A stretch of DNA of 13,199 nt from Acidobacteriota bacterium (GTDB lineage Bacteria; Acidobacteriota; Holophagae; Thermotomaculales; Thermotomaculaceae), in NCBI GenBank assembly GCA_003650445.1, contig QMQE01000055.1, positions 1 through 13,199 of the forward strand, read 5' to 3'. The notes beneath the pieces are model-generated. The model had not been told where the DNA came from. It was given only the letters and a program-made list of their open reading frames with translations, and searched no databases. The position numbers and the translations under genes are program-made. Below, in pieces: positions 5,804 through 13,199 of this stretch (the first letter of the stretch is position 1; each line of letters starts with the position of its first letter).

Positions 5804-7951
5804 ATGATCCGGATTGAGGATGTTCTGGATGTTTATTCAAAGAACCGTCCTGACGGAGATGTGCTTCAGATTCAGAAGGCCTATGTGTTCGCCAATATGA
5901 TGCATGAGTATCAGAAACGCAAATCCGGCCTGCCCTTCATCACCCATCCGCTGAACGTTGCCTATACAATTGCCGAAAATAAACTGGATACAGAGAGTGT
6001 TGTTGCGGCTTTGCTCCACGATGTAGTGGAAGATACCGATGCGTCAAATGATCAGGTTGAAGAACTGTTCGGGAAAGATGTTGCCGGCATTGTTGATGGC
6101 CTCACAAAGCTCAGCGCATTGGAAAATATTGACATTTCAGAGCGAAAAGCGGCAAACTTCAAAAAGCTTCTCATTGCTATTGCCAGGGATCCACGGGTCT
6201 TGATTATCAAGCTTGCAGACCGGCTGGATAATATGCGCACGCTGGAATTCATGAAGCCGGAAAAACAAAAACTGATTGCCGGGGAGACGCTGGAAATCTA
6301 TGCACCTCTTGCCCATGCCATCGGGATGTCCCGTATCAAGAATGAGCTTGAGGATTTGAGTTTCCGTTATCTCTATCCGGAGGAATATGAAAAGGTTTCA
6401 AAGCAGGCGGATGAAAAGGAAAAAATCTACGCTGAAGATATGGAGCAGATTCGGCAAGTACTTGAGCATGAAATGAGGGCAAATGGGATCCGCTGTCTTA
6501 TTCAAAGCCGTATCAAGCATAAGTTTAGTATTTTCAGAAAGATGAAGACGCAGCGCATTACACTGGATGAGGTGTATGACTTCCTCGCTTTTCGTATCAT
6601 TCTGACAGACAATGATCCCAACGAATGCTACAAGGTAATTGGAATACTTCACGGGCTCTGGACCTACATTCCCCATCGGTGGCGTGATTTTATTTCCCAG
6701 CCCAAGGAAAATGGCTACCGTTCAGTGCATACTACGCTCATTTATGAAGACGGCGTATTTTTTGAAGTGCAGGTCCGTACCGAGGAAATGCATCAAATCG
6801 CGGAGCAGGGAATTGCAGCTCATTGGCAGTACAAGCAGGGTCGGATAGAGTCATTTGAGGAGTCACGGCTTTATCAGGTATTGAGCCAGACAATCCTGGA
6901 CCTGAAGGAAAAGACATCCGATGAATTTTTGACTGACCTTGCCCAGGGCTTAAAGGACATCAGTCACGGTATCACTGTCCTGACTCCGAGAGGGAGGACC
7001 ATTGCGCTCCCAGACCAGGCGACCCCGGTGGACTTTGCTTATTCTATTCACACGGAAGTGGGGAATCATTGTGTGGGTGCGAAGGTTGACGGGCGGCTGG
7101 TTCCCCTTCACACCGAGCTCCATGATGGGAATATTGTGGAAATTCTGACAAATCCAAATGCCAAGCCGAGTCTGGACTGGTTGAAACTGGTTCGGACGTC
7201 CAGGGCAAAGCATAAGATTCGAGCAACATACAGGGCCCTGGAACGGGAGGAAAAAACGGTTGAAGGCCGAGAAATGCTTGAAAAGGCCATGAGGAAACAC
7301 AAAATTCCCTTCAATCAGCTGGATGTAGAGAAAATCTCCAAAGCGTACAAGTCATACAAAATCTCCAAAGTTGAGGAGCTCTATTTTCTTGTCGGAAACG
7401 GAACGATTTCAGTTAACAAGGTCCTGGGAATTATTGAACCCAGTTTAATAAGAAAGAAACAGGCCATTTCACTAAGCCGGAAGCCTGCGGAGGCGGGGAA
7501 TTTTGAGAGGCAGGTTCGAATTCAGGGCCTGGACGGTCTGCTGGTGACCCGTGCCCGCTGCTGCAATCCGATTTTTGGAGACCCGATTATTGGCTATTTG
7601 ACAAAATTGAAGGGCATCAGCGTGCACCGAGCAAATTGTGAAAATCTCAAGCAGGGTAGAATTGACCAGGCCAGGCTCATTGATGTGGAATGGGTGGAAG
7701 ACCCGAGTCACTCTTTTCTTATTGAAATCATTGTGATTTCGGAAGACATTACCGGAATGCTGGCGCGTCTCACAGATGTCTTTGATTCAATGAACCTGAA
7801 TCTTCGCAAAGTTCAGGGGGAGAGCTTCCGGGCAAAAAACCAGGCGCAATTTCATTTTACGGTTCAGATTACTTCCCGGGACGAATTAACCAGGGTACTC
7901 ACCCGGATCAAGGGAATCAGAGGCGTATTGTCTGTGTGGCGAAAGAAATGA
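5804..7951 (+). CDS. rel: Bifunctional (p)ppGpp synthetase/hydrolase, RelA/SpoT family (Rel)
   Basis: This cytoplasmic enzyme makes and degrades (p)ppGpp, the stringent-response alarmone. It has 715 residues from the ATG at 5804, behind GGGAGGGG. A TTG at 5777 is in frame but lies in the terminator. The hydrolase HD domain is intact: R39, H48, H72-D73, E76-D77 and N143 match S. equisimilis Rel at an offset of 5. The synthetase domain has KHKFSIFRKM, D259 in VYDFLAFRI and E321 in FEVQVRTEEMH. The charged motif is R-W-R-D (292-295), the basic RxKD type of bifunctional enzymes rather than the acidic type of RelA. A TGS domain covers about 388-448. A zinc-finger-like region has C586, C587, H608 and C612. 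An ACT domain covers 637-715. It is therefore probably a single Rel enzyme with both activities. The stop overlaps the next start (ATGA). Its promoter is not obvious because the terminator lies directly upstream. Confidence 0.96.
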   Translation: MIRIEDVLDVYSKNRPDGDVLQIQKAYVFANMMHEYQKRKSGLPFITHPLNVAYTIAENKLDTESVVAALLHDVVEDTDASNDQVEELFGKDVAGIVDGLTKLSALENIDISERKAANFKKLLIAIARDPRVLIIKLADRLDNMRTLEFMKPEKQKLIAGETLEIYAPLAHAIGMSRIKNELEDLSFRYLYPEEYEKVSKQADEKEKIYAEDMEQIRQVLEHEMRANGIRCLIQSRIKHKFSIFRKMKTQRITLDEVYDFLAFRIILTDNDPNECYKVIGILHGLWTYIPHRWRDFISQPKENGYRSVHTTLIYEDGVFFEVQVRTEEMHQIAEQGIAAHWQYKQGRIESFEESRLYQVLSQTILDLKEKTSDEFLTDLAQGLKDISHGITVLTPRGRTIALPDQATPVDFAYSIHTEVGNHCVGAKVDGRLVPLHTELHDGNIVEILTNPNAKPSLDWLKLVRTSRAKHKIRATYRALEREEKTVEGREMLEKAMRKHKIPFNQLDVEKISKAYKSYKISKVEELYFLVGNGTISVNKVLGIIEPSLIRKKQAISLSRKPAEAGNFERQVRIQGLDGLLVTRARCCNPIFGDPIIGYLTKLKGISVHRANCENLKQGRIDQARLIDVEWVEDPSHSFLIEIIVISEDITGMLARLTDVFDSMNLNLRKVQGESFRAKNQAQFHFTVQITSRDELTRVLTRIKGIRGVLSVWRKK

Positions 7952-8574
7952 AGAAACGTTTGCCTGCTCTGCTACTGACTGGGTTTGTAATTGTTTGTGT
8001 GTTTTTTTTCCTTCCACGAAAGCAAATTATCTGCCGGTTGAAAATTGATACGGGGCTTCCTGTTGAACCAGATCTGATTGCAGTTCTGGGGGGTGGGGTT
8101 TTGCCAGGCGGCAAATTGGGAAACTCAACCCGGGAACGATTGGATGCCGTAATCGGATACATCCGTGAGAGCAACAGTCAGTGCCCGATCCTTGTGCAGG
8201 AATATCCTGCGGGGCGTAGGAAAATGGTGGAATATCTTGTTGCTCATGGTGTGGATGATAAAAAAATCCTGTCTTCCGGTTTCCGCTATAGAGAAGAAAG
8301 AGGTGGAACAGAGAACAATATAGAAGAACTTTTTCATGTTTTGAACCAGAAAAAAAGGATACACCGGATTGTTCTGGTAACTTCTCCCTATCACCAGAAG
8401 CGGGTACATTTGATGCTTGGAGAGAAGGCCCGCCGCCTGAAAAACAGTGACATTTATTTCTACTTTCTGCAATTGCGGGATGATGGGGAGATTTCCAGAT
8501 GTAGCCGTTGGCGATTCTGGCATCTGGTACTTCATGAAACTTTCGGAATATTTTTTCAGCGATTGAAAGAATAA
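7948..8574 (+). CDS. DUF218 (SanA/ElyC/YdcF-like) membrane-anchored protein
   Basis: This encodes 208 residues from the ATG at 7948, which shares bases with the rel stop (ATGA) and suggests translational coupling. An in-frame GTG at 7936 would add four residues. Residues 5-22 are a membrane anchor, so most of the protein would be periplasmic. The DUF218 pattern follows: DLIAVLGGGV (42-51), RERLDAVIGYI (62-72), KMVEYLVAHGVDDKKIL (92-108), TENNIEEL (121-128) and IVLVTSPYHQKRV (141-153). The usual Ser-Gly-Gly after the second strand is replaced by VQEYPAG, so the family's likely active-site region is diverged. E. coli members (SanA, ElyC, YdcF) are linked to envelope integrity and peptidoglycan or enterobacterial common antigen metabolism. 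The biochemical activity is unclear, and I assign none here. Confidence 0.85.
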   Translation: MKKRLPALLLTGFVIVCVFFFLPRKQIICRLKIDTGLPVEPDLIAVLGGGVLPGGKLGNSTRERLDAVIGYIRESNSQCPILVQEYPAGRRKMVEYLVAHGVDDKKILSSGFRYREERGGTENNIEELFHVLNQKKRIHRIVLVTSPYHQKRVHLMLGEKARRLKNSDIYFYFLQLRDDGEISRCSRWRFWHLVLHETFGIFFQRLKE

Positions 8575-8578
8575 CTTG

Positions 8579-8587
8579 TGATATTAT
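8579..8587 (+). promoter_or_regulatory. Possible extended -10 element for the mla-radA operon
   Basis: TGA followed by TATTAT (8582-8587) forms an extended -10 match. No good -35 exists 16-18 bases upstream; TTGAAA at 8563-8568 is only 13 bases away. It lies just after the DUF218 stop and about 80 bases before mlaE. This is a weak, position-based call. No intrinsic terminator is seen in the 91-base gap, so readthrough from rel is also possible. Confidence 0.3.
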
Positions 8588-8653
8588 GAAGGAAGAATCT
8601 TGATTTTCTGACTGTTAGGAGATTTCACATCGTGGTTCTGAACAAGTGAAGGT

Positions 8654-8660
8654 AAGGAGG
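8654..8660 (+). promoter_or_regulatory. Strong Shine-Dalgarno that sets a TTG start for mlaE
   Basis: AAGGAGG, a full match to the anti-Shine-Dalgarno core, stands 5 bases before TTG at 8666. The next in-frame ATG is more than 50 codons inside conserved MlaE sequence. The TTG is therefore the natural start. Confidence 0.75.
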
Positions 8661-8665
8661 TTCAG

Positions 8666-9433
8666 TTGAATTTTCTGGATCGTCTGGGGAAATGGGTGCT
8701 GAATGCCGTGGCGGAGGCAGGTGACTTTGCCATTCTCTGCTGGACAGCACTCAGATCAATATTCAAGCGGCCCTTTGATATTCGTAATCTATTCAAACAA
8801 CTGGAGCGGATTGGTGTGGATTCTATGCCGGTTGTATTGTTGACAGCGCTTTTTACCGGCATGGTGATTGCCCTGCAGACCTATTCCGGTTTTAAACGCT
8901 TCCAGGCACAATCCATGGTGGGGGCACTGGTGGGTGTTTCTCTTACCCGTGAACTTGCACCGGTTCTGGCCGGCCTGATGGTATCCGGGAGAATTGCTTC
9001 GGCCATTGCGGCGGAAATCGGTACCATGCGGGTAACCGAGCAGGTGGATGCTCTGGAAGTAATGGGTGTTGATCCGGTTCAATACCTCTTCGTGCCCAGA
9101 ATTCTGTCCGGAACCATCATGATGCCCCTGCTGGTAGGCATTGCAGATGTAATTGGCATCTACGGCGGGTTTTTCCTTCTCGTGAACGTCTTTGGAGAAA
9201 ACCCGGACATGTATCTGAACAAAGTCTATCAGTACACCGATGTCCATGATGTCACCAGTGGCTTGATAAAGGCGGCGGTTTTCGGTTTTATCATTGCCAT
9301 GGTGGGGTGTTTCAAGGGCCTTCGTACCGAAGGCGGTGCCGAGGGCGTGGGCAATGCTACTACCAGTGCCGTGGTAATGGCTTCACTCTTAATACTCGTT
9401 TTGGACTTTTTCCTGTCCAAGCTCATGTTTTAG
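8666..9433 (+). CDS. mlaE: MlaE-family ABC lipid transporter permease
   Basis: This is the inner-membrane permease of an Mla-type (MCE-associated) phospholipid transporter. At 255 residues it is close to the usual 255-260. It begins at TTG 8666. Residues 1-50 form an amphipathic interface region, followed by hydrophobic segments at about 54-72, 85-106, 146-176, 200-215 and 233-252. The family signature is plain: LTRELAPVLAGLMVSGRIASAIAAEIGTMR around 93-122, then VTEQVDALEVMGVDP (123-137), and GLRTEGGAEGVGNATTSAVV (218-237). The gene is followed after 8 bases by the matching ATPase and then by the MCE protein, so the three form one complex. Whether it moves phospholipid inward or outward cannot be told from the sequence. 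Orthologues include the plastid TGD1 protein. Confidence 0.94.
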   Translation: MNFLDRLGKWVLNAVAEAGDFAILCWTALRSIFKRPFDIRNLFKQLERIGVDSMPVVLLTALFTGMVIALQTYSGFKRFQAQSMVGALVGVSLTRELAPVLAGLMVSGRIASAIAAEIGTMRVTEQVDALEVMGVDPVQYLFVPRILSGTIMMPLLVGIADVIGIYGGFFLLVNVFGENPDMYLNKVYQYTDVHDVTSGLIKAAVFGFIIAMVGCFKGLRTEGGAEGVGNATTSAVVMASLLILVLDFFLSKLMF

Positions 9434-9441
9434 GGGGCAAA

Positions 9442-10185
9442 ATGATAGAGCTTAAAAATATTCATAAGTCATTTGGCTCCAAACATGTTCTGAACGGCAT
9501 TAACCTGCATATTGTGAAAGGAGAATCCTTTATAATTCTGGGTGGTTCCGGTACAGGAAAATCCGTTATGTTGAAACATATTATCGGCCTGATGAAACCG
9601 GATAAAGGCCGGGTTTTTATTGATGGGAAAGATGTAACAGATTACACCCGGGAACAATGGTTTGATATCCGGCGGCGGTTTGGAATGAGCTTTCAGGAAG
9701 CGGCACTTTTTGATTTTATGAATGTCTTTGAAAATGTAGCTTTTCCCATCCGACGCCATACCCGAAGCACGGAAATGGAGATTAAGAAACGGGTGGGCTA
9801 CTGTCTGGACATTGTGGGCCTTTCCGGAAATGAACTGCTGATGCCTGCCGAACTATCCGGCGGTATGCGTCGCCGGGCAGGCTTTGCCCGGAGCATTGCC
9901 CTGAATCCTGAAGTGCTGCTCTTTGACGAGCCTACCACCGGGCTGGATCCTGTAATGACGGACCAGATTGACAACGTAATCAACGACCTTCGCCGGGGGC
10001 TGGATGTTACCTGTGTGACCATTACCCACGACATGGTCAGTGCTTTTGACATTGCAGACAGGATGGTGATGCTCCACGAAGGGGAAATCGTGTTTACCGG
10101 TACCCCGGATGATGTAATGAAATCCCGGCTCCCGATTATCCGGAGCTTCTTGAAGGGAAGAATCTGTGAAGAAAAAACCCAGTGA
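9442..10185 (+). CDS. mlaF: MlaF-family ABC transporter ATP-binding protein
   Basis: This is the cytoplasmic ATPase that powers the MlaE/MlaD lipid transporter. It has 247 residues from the ATG at 9442, preceded by AGGGGG. A longer reading from 9307 sits inside mlaE and lacks ABC sequence. All nucleotide-binding motifs are intact: Walker A GGSGTGKS (34-41), Q-loop Q85 in MSFQEAALFD, signature LSGGM (138-142), Walker B VLLFDEP (158-164) with E163, D-loop GLDP and switch H196. MSFQEAALFDFMNVFENVAFP is the characteristic MlaF stretch that contacts the MlaE coupling helix (given here at about 82-102). The gene lies 8 bases after mlaE and 9 bases before the MCE gene. The C-terminus (RSFLKGRICEEKTQ) is short, without the long tail that binds MlaB in E. 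coli, and no STAS-domain mlaB gene is nearby. Confidence 0.95.
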   Translation: MIELKNIHKSFGSKHVLNGINLHIVKGESFIILGGSGTGKSVMLKHIIGLMKPDKGRVFIDGKDVTDYTREQWFDIRRRFGMSFQEAALFDFMNVFENVAFPIRRHTRSTEMEIKKRVGYCLDIVGLSGNELLMPAELSGGMRRRAGFARSIALNPEVLLFDEPTTGLDPVMTDQIDNVINDLRRGLDVTCVTITHDMVSAFDIADRMVMLHEGEIVFTGTPDDVMKSRLPIIRSFLKGRICEEKTQ

Positions 10186-10194
10186 GGTGAAAAT

Positions 10195-11667
10195 ATGAAT
10201 AGTGAAAGAAAAGTCGGATTGTTTTTTCTTGTGGCATTGATTGTAATTGCCTTTCTTATCATGAAGACCGGGCAATTCAGCCTTTTTGAAAAGGGCGAGG
10301 TCTATACCCTCCAGGCCACGCTGGACACTGCCACCGGACTGGATAAAGACAGCGATATCCGGCTTGCCGGTGTCAAAATCGGTAAAGTTCTCAGCGTTGG
10401 GCTGAAGGATGGAAAAGCGGTTGTAACCATGGAAATCCACAAAGGTGTTCAGTTGCCCGAAGGATCCCGGGTAAAAGTTGTGGCGAAGGGAATTCTCGGA
10501 GACAAGTATCTGGAAATTCTTCCGGGTTCAAAAGAAGGTCGAATCGGAGCCGGGGAAACCCTTGCCAGTGAAAAAGCGGTGTCAATGGACGACATCATGG
10601 ACATTGTCTATTCCGTCGCGAAGGACATCAAACAGATCACGAGCACGCTCAAGCGGGACAGTAAAGTTAACAAGGATGAAAAACAGATTGCCAGCATCAT
10701 GGATAGCATTGAAAGGATTACAGAGGACCTGCGCCAGATTACCGCACGGAACAAAGACAACTTTACCACCTCCATTGACAACGTTAAATCCTTTACCGGA
10801 GATTTAAAAAAGGACATTCCGGTTCTGGCAAAAAAACTGGATAAACTCAGCACACACCTCGATGAAGTGGTGGCAGAAAACCGGGGTAATCTGAAAACAA
10901 CCCTTGCCAACGCGAAGGAAGGCACGAGAAAACTCAGCGACGCCCTGGACTACATTGACAGTGTCGCAAAAAAAATTGACTCCGGAGAAGGTACAATCGG
11001 TCAGTTGGTCAATAAGAATGAAACCGGGGACAACCTGAATAAAACACTGGTATCTTTTCGAAAAGCCATGGACAGTGCCAGTGATTATCTCGGTGCGTTC
11101 AGCAATACCGGTGTTTATCTCGGGTTCAAAAGTGAATACATGTTCGATGTGGCAGACTCCAAGAGTTACTTCAGTGTGGACATCATTCCTTCCGCTACCC
11201 GTCTTTACCAGTTGGAAATCATTGATTCTCCTTATGGCAAGATCAGAGAAAACAGCTATCATCATGTGATTACTGATTCTTCTGGCAATGTACTGGATGA
11301 TTACACCGAAACCATCACATCCAACCGGGACGCGATGAAGTTCACTGCTCTCATCGGCCAGCGGTACAAAGACTTCAATATCAAAGTTGGATTGATCGAA
11401 TCCAAGGGTGGATTCGGCCTGGATTATGAACCCCACAATTATAAGCGGTTGAAATTTTTTGGCGAGCTTTCTGATTTCAGCCGGGAGAACGACCTTGCTC
11501 CCCGCCTGAAAATCGGGGCAAGCTATCGTGTTTATGGAAATTTCTTTCTCGATGCCGGTGGGGATGATATTCTGGAAAGCGAATACAGCCAGTTCTTTGC
11601 GGGAGTCGGTATTCGGTTCCGGGATGATTTTTTCAAACACCTGATTTCCAGTATGAGTTTCAAATAG
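10195..11667 (+). CDS. mlaD: MlaD-like MCE protein with long coiled coil and C-terminal beta-rich domain
   Basis: This is the substrate-binding subunit of the Mla-type transporter, anchored in the inner membrane and projecting into the periplasm. At 490 residues it is far longer than E. coli MlaD (183). Residues 8-24 are the membrane anchor. Residues 36-115 are one MCE domain, with GLDKDSDIRLAGVKIGKV and VVAKGILGDKYLEILPG. Residues 130-300 are helical, with heptad-like repeats such as ARNKDNFTTSIDNVK and AENRGNLKTTLANAK, and the family motif SGEGTIGQLVNKNE (263-276). Residues 303-478 switch to alternating hydrophobic strands: TGVYLGFKSEYMF, MKFTALIGQRYKDFNIKVGL, LKIGASYRVYGNFFLDAGG and FFAGVGIRF. 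These look like outer-membrane-type beta strands. The RBS is GAGGTG. The gene follows mlaF by 9 bases. The MCE identity is firm; the barrel-like reading of the last third is inference. Confidence 0.92.
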   Translation: MNSERKVGLFFLVALIVIAFLIMKTGQFSLFEKGEVYTLQATLDTATGLDKDSDIRLAGVKIGKVLSVGLKDGKAVVTMEIHKGVQLPEGSRVKVVAKGILGDKYLEILPGSKEGRIGAGETLASEKAVSMDDIMDIVYSVAKDIKQITSTLKRDSKVNKDEKQIASIMDSIERITEDLRQITARNKDNFTTSIDNVKSFTGDLKKDIPVLAKKLDKLSTHLDEVVAENRGNLKTTLANAKEGTRKLSDALDYIDSVAKKIDSGEGTIGQLVNKNETGDNLNKTLVSFRKAMDSASDYLGAFSNTGVYLGFKSEYMFDVADSKSYFSVDIIPSATRLYQLEIIDSPYGKIRENSYHHVITDSSGNVLDDYTETITSNRDAMKFTALIGQRYKDFNIKVGLIESKGGFGLDYEPHNYKRLKFFGELSDFSRENDLAPRLKIGASYRVYGNFFLDAGGDDILESEYSQFFAGVGIRFRDDFFKHLISSMSFK

Positions 11668-11684
11668 AGTGAACCGGGTGCTGA

Positions 11685-13046
11685 ATGGCTAAAAAGAAGA
11701 AAGCAACATTTGAATGCGGAGCCTGTGGCTATCAGACTTCCAAATGGCTGGGAAAATGTCCGGAGTGTGGCGCGTGGAACAGTTTTCTGGAAGTTCCGGA
11801 AGAGTCGGCTATTTACCATGGGCAGGATCTTTCTGTGGCGGCTCCCCAACCTATCAGTAAAATTGAGAAATCTGAGCATCCCCGCTATTCCAGCGGAATA
11901 CCGGAGTTCGACCGGGTTCTCGGTAGCGGATTTGTGCCGGGATCCCTCGTGCTGGTGGGGGGAGAGCCTGGAATCGGCAAGTCCACTATGATGTTGCAGG
12001 TATGTGAAAAACTGGCCCATACCGGAAAACGGGTACTTTACTTTTCCGGGGAAGAATCGCCCAGTCAGATCAAGATGCGGGGAGACCGAATCGGGGCAGT
12101 TTCAGACAATCTCTTTATTTCGTCTGAAGTGACAGTTGCCGGTATCCTCTCACTGGTGGAACAGCACAAACCCGCTATGGTCATTGTGGACTCAATCCAG
12201 ACCGTATTTTCAGAAGACATCTCATCCGCTCCCGGAACAGTGTCCCAGATTCGGGAGGCCACCACAAAATTCCTGTTTGCTGCCAAAAGAAGCGGTGTGG
12301 CATTTATTGTGATTGGGCACATCACGAAGGAAGGCGCTATTGCCGGCCCAAAGACGCTGGAACACATTGTGGATACTGTCCTGTACTTCGAAGGGGAGCG
12401 ATTTCATGCCAGGCGGATTGTCCGGGCCGTGAAAAACCGTTTCGGTTCTACAAACGAAATCGGTATCTTTGAAATGACGGCTGACGGAATGGTGGCGGTT
12501 CCCAACCCATCTGCGGTTTTTATCTCTGAACGCGCGAGGGAGGCTGCCGGTTCTGCCATAATCTGTGCGCTGGAAGGAACCCGTGCTATTTTACTGGAAG
12601 TGCAGGCGCTTGCCGCAGACAGCAATTTCGGGACTCCCCGACGCATGGCAATTGGTGTGGACCAGAACCGCCTTCACCTGCTTCTCGCCATCATGGAAAA
12701 GCGGTTGGACTTCGCGATTCAACGGGATGATGTGTATGTAAACATCACCGGTGGTTTTGCTGTCAGTGAGCCGGCAGCCGATCTCGGTGTTTGTATGGCA
12801 GTTGCTTCCAGTTTTCTGAATAAACCTCTGGGAGAAAAAGACGTATTTATCGGTGAAATCGGCCTTGCCGGAGAAATTCGCAGTGTCGCGCAACTGGAAA
12901 AACGAATTCGGGAAGCCCGAGCCATGGGGTTTGAACGGGCAATTGTGCCGGGCGGACTGAGAAAAAATATCCGGGACCTTGCTACCAAAGAATTCCAGAT
13001 TGCCGAAGTTGCCACCCTGAAGCAAGCATTCGACCTGATTTTCTGA
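11685..13046 (+). CDS. radA: DNA repair protein RadA
   Basis: This cytoplasmic RecA-like ATPase promotes branch migration of recombination intermediates. It has 453 residues, the normal length. Residues 11-28 carry a four-cysteine zinc finger (C11, C14, C25, C28). The RecA core has Walker A GGEPGIGKST (92-101), Walker B MVIVDS (165-170) and the RadA-specific KNRFG (250-254). Residues from about 272 to the end form the Lon-protease-like domain (VYVNITGGFAVSEPAADLGV, IGEIGLAGEIRSV, RAIVPGG), which in RadA serves as a hexamer scaffold and is not proteolytic. The ATG at 11685 lies 17 bases after the MCE gene with only a weak GGGTG in front, so translation may depend on the upstream gene. A functional link with lipid transport is not expected; the pairing is probably only co-transcription. 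Confidence 0.96.
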   Translation: MAKKKKATFECGACGYQTSKWLGKCPECGAWNSFLEVPEESAIYHGQDLSVAAPQPISKIEKSEHPRYSSGIPEFDRVLGSGFVPGSLVLVGGEPGIGKSTMMLQVCEKLAHTGKRVLYFSGEESPSQIKMRGDRIGAVSDNLFISSEVTVAGILSLVEQHKPAMVIVDSIQTVFSEDISSAPGTVSQIREATTKFLFAAKRSGVAFIVIGHITKEGAIAGPKTLEHIVDTVLYFEGERFHARRIVRAVKNRFGSTNEIGIFEMTADGMVAVPNPSAVFISERAREAAGSAIICALEGTRAILLEVQALAADSNFGTPRRMAIGVDQNRLHLLLAIMEKRLDFAIQRDDVYVNITGGFAVSEPAADLGVCMAVASSFLNKPLGEKDVFIGEIGLAGEIRSVAQLEKRIREARAMGFERAIVPGGLRKNIRDLATKEFQIAEVATLKQAFDLIF

Positions 13047-13199
13047 TTCAGGGGGAAGAATAGTGCGAGTGCAAGTGCGCGAGAGGGGACTCACCGCAGA
13101 GGCCGCAGAGGGCGCTGAGGGGGAGGAGCGGAGGGGGAGAGGGAGAAGAATTTAACACAAGGGCACAAAGTTCAGAAAAGATAGAACGAAGGTTCAGAA
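13047..13199. repeat. Non-coding purine-rich tail with degenerate short tandem repeats
   Basis: There is no plausible gene here. CCGCAGAGG occurs twice in tandem (13094-13102 and 13103-13111), followed by a degenerate CGCTGAGG and GGAG/CGGAGGG-rich sequence to about 13143. Further on, AACACAAGGGCACAAAG (13154-13170) has a similar short period with A in place of G/C, and GTTCAGAA occurs at 13170-13177 and 13192-13199. CTCACCGC and GCGCTGAG could pair with one mismatch, but no T-tract follows, so I do not call a terminator. From memory, intergenic repeats built on CACAGAGG/CGCAGAGG units are widespread in bacterial genomes. Membership in that class is inference. Confidence 0.5.

Noticed and set aside
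8563..8587. TTGAAA/TATTAT as a -35/-10 pair for mlaE
   Set aside because: The spacing is 13 bases, too short for a sigma70 promoter. Only the extended -10 element was kept as a weak candidate.
9307..9441. Upstream start for the MlaF ATPase inside mlaE
   Set aside because: The added residues are an off-frame reading of conserved mlaE sequence. MIELKNIHKSFG at 9442 is the standard ABC N-terminus.
10804..11640. 278-codon open frame on the minus strand opposite the MCE gene
   Set aside because: The plus-strand frame has clear MCE, coiled-coil and strand patterns. The antisense translation shows no family pattern and has no ribosome site, so it is a shadow.

Overview
The window carries a run of housekeeping and envelope genes from a diderm (Gram-negative-type) bacterium. 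Evidence for two membranes is the Mla-type lipid transporter, a lipoprotein with a signal peptide, and an exported c-type cytochrome. The cytochrome closely resembles the small cytochrome c553 of Desulfovibrio. SecF carries a long periplasmic insertion that, from memory, recalls SecF of Acidobacteriota. I would place the source among Desulfobacterota/Acidobacteriota-like anaerobes, but one window cannot settle this.

Layout. Positions 1-1198 (minus strand) hold a cytochrome c553 cut by the window edge and a two-domain lipoprotein. Positions 1199-1539 form a divergent intergenic region. It contains a near-consensus leftward promoter with a perfect 12-bp tandem repeat abutting the -35, three short perfect inverted repeats in the leader, and a weaker rightward promoter. 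Positions 1540-5737 (plus strand) hold the classic tgt-yajC-secD-secF cluster: queuosine tRNA modification and the SecDF-YajC accessory complex of the Sec translocon. It ends in a strong intrinsic terminator at 5752-5778. Positions 5804-8574 encode a long Rel/SpoT (p)ppGpp synthetase/hydrolase and a DUF218 membrane-anchored protein joined by an ATGA overlap. Positions 8666-13046 hold mlaE-mlaF-mlaD-radA in one tight run: an ABC permease, its ATPase, an MCE protein with an unusual C-terminal beta-rich domain, and the DNA-repair ATPase RadA. The last 150 bases are non-coding, purine-rich and carry short tandem repeats.

How the genes work together. SecD, SecF and YajC pull exported proteins through SecYEG; those proteins would include the cytochrome and lipoprotein encoded here. 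MlaE, MlaF and MlaD form an inner-membrane lipid transporter. No mlaB, mlaC or mlaA is visible here, and the long MlaD may bridge the periplasm itself. Rel/SpoT sets the stringent response.

Most of the window is ordinary conserved content and I do not see a clear new system. The items most worth a second look are the helix-hairpin-helix-like insertion in SecF, the beta-rich C-terminal half of MlaD, and the operator-like architecture in front of the lipoprotein gene.
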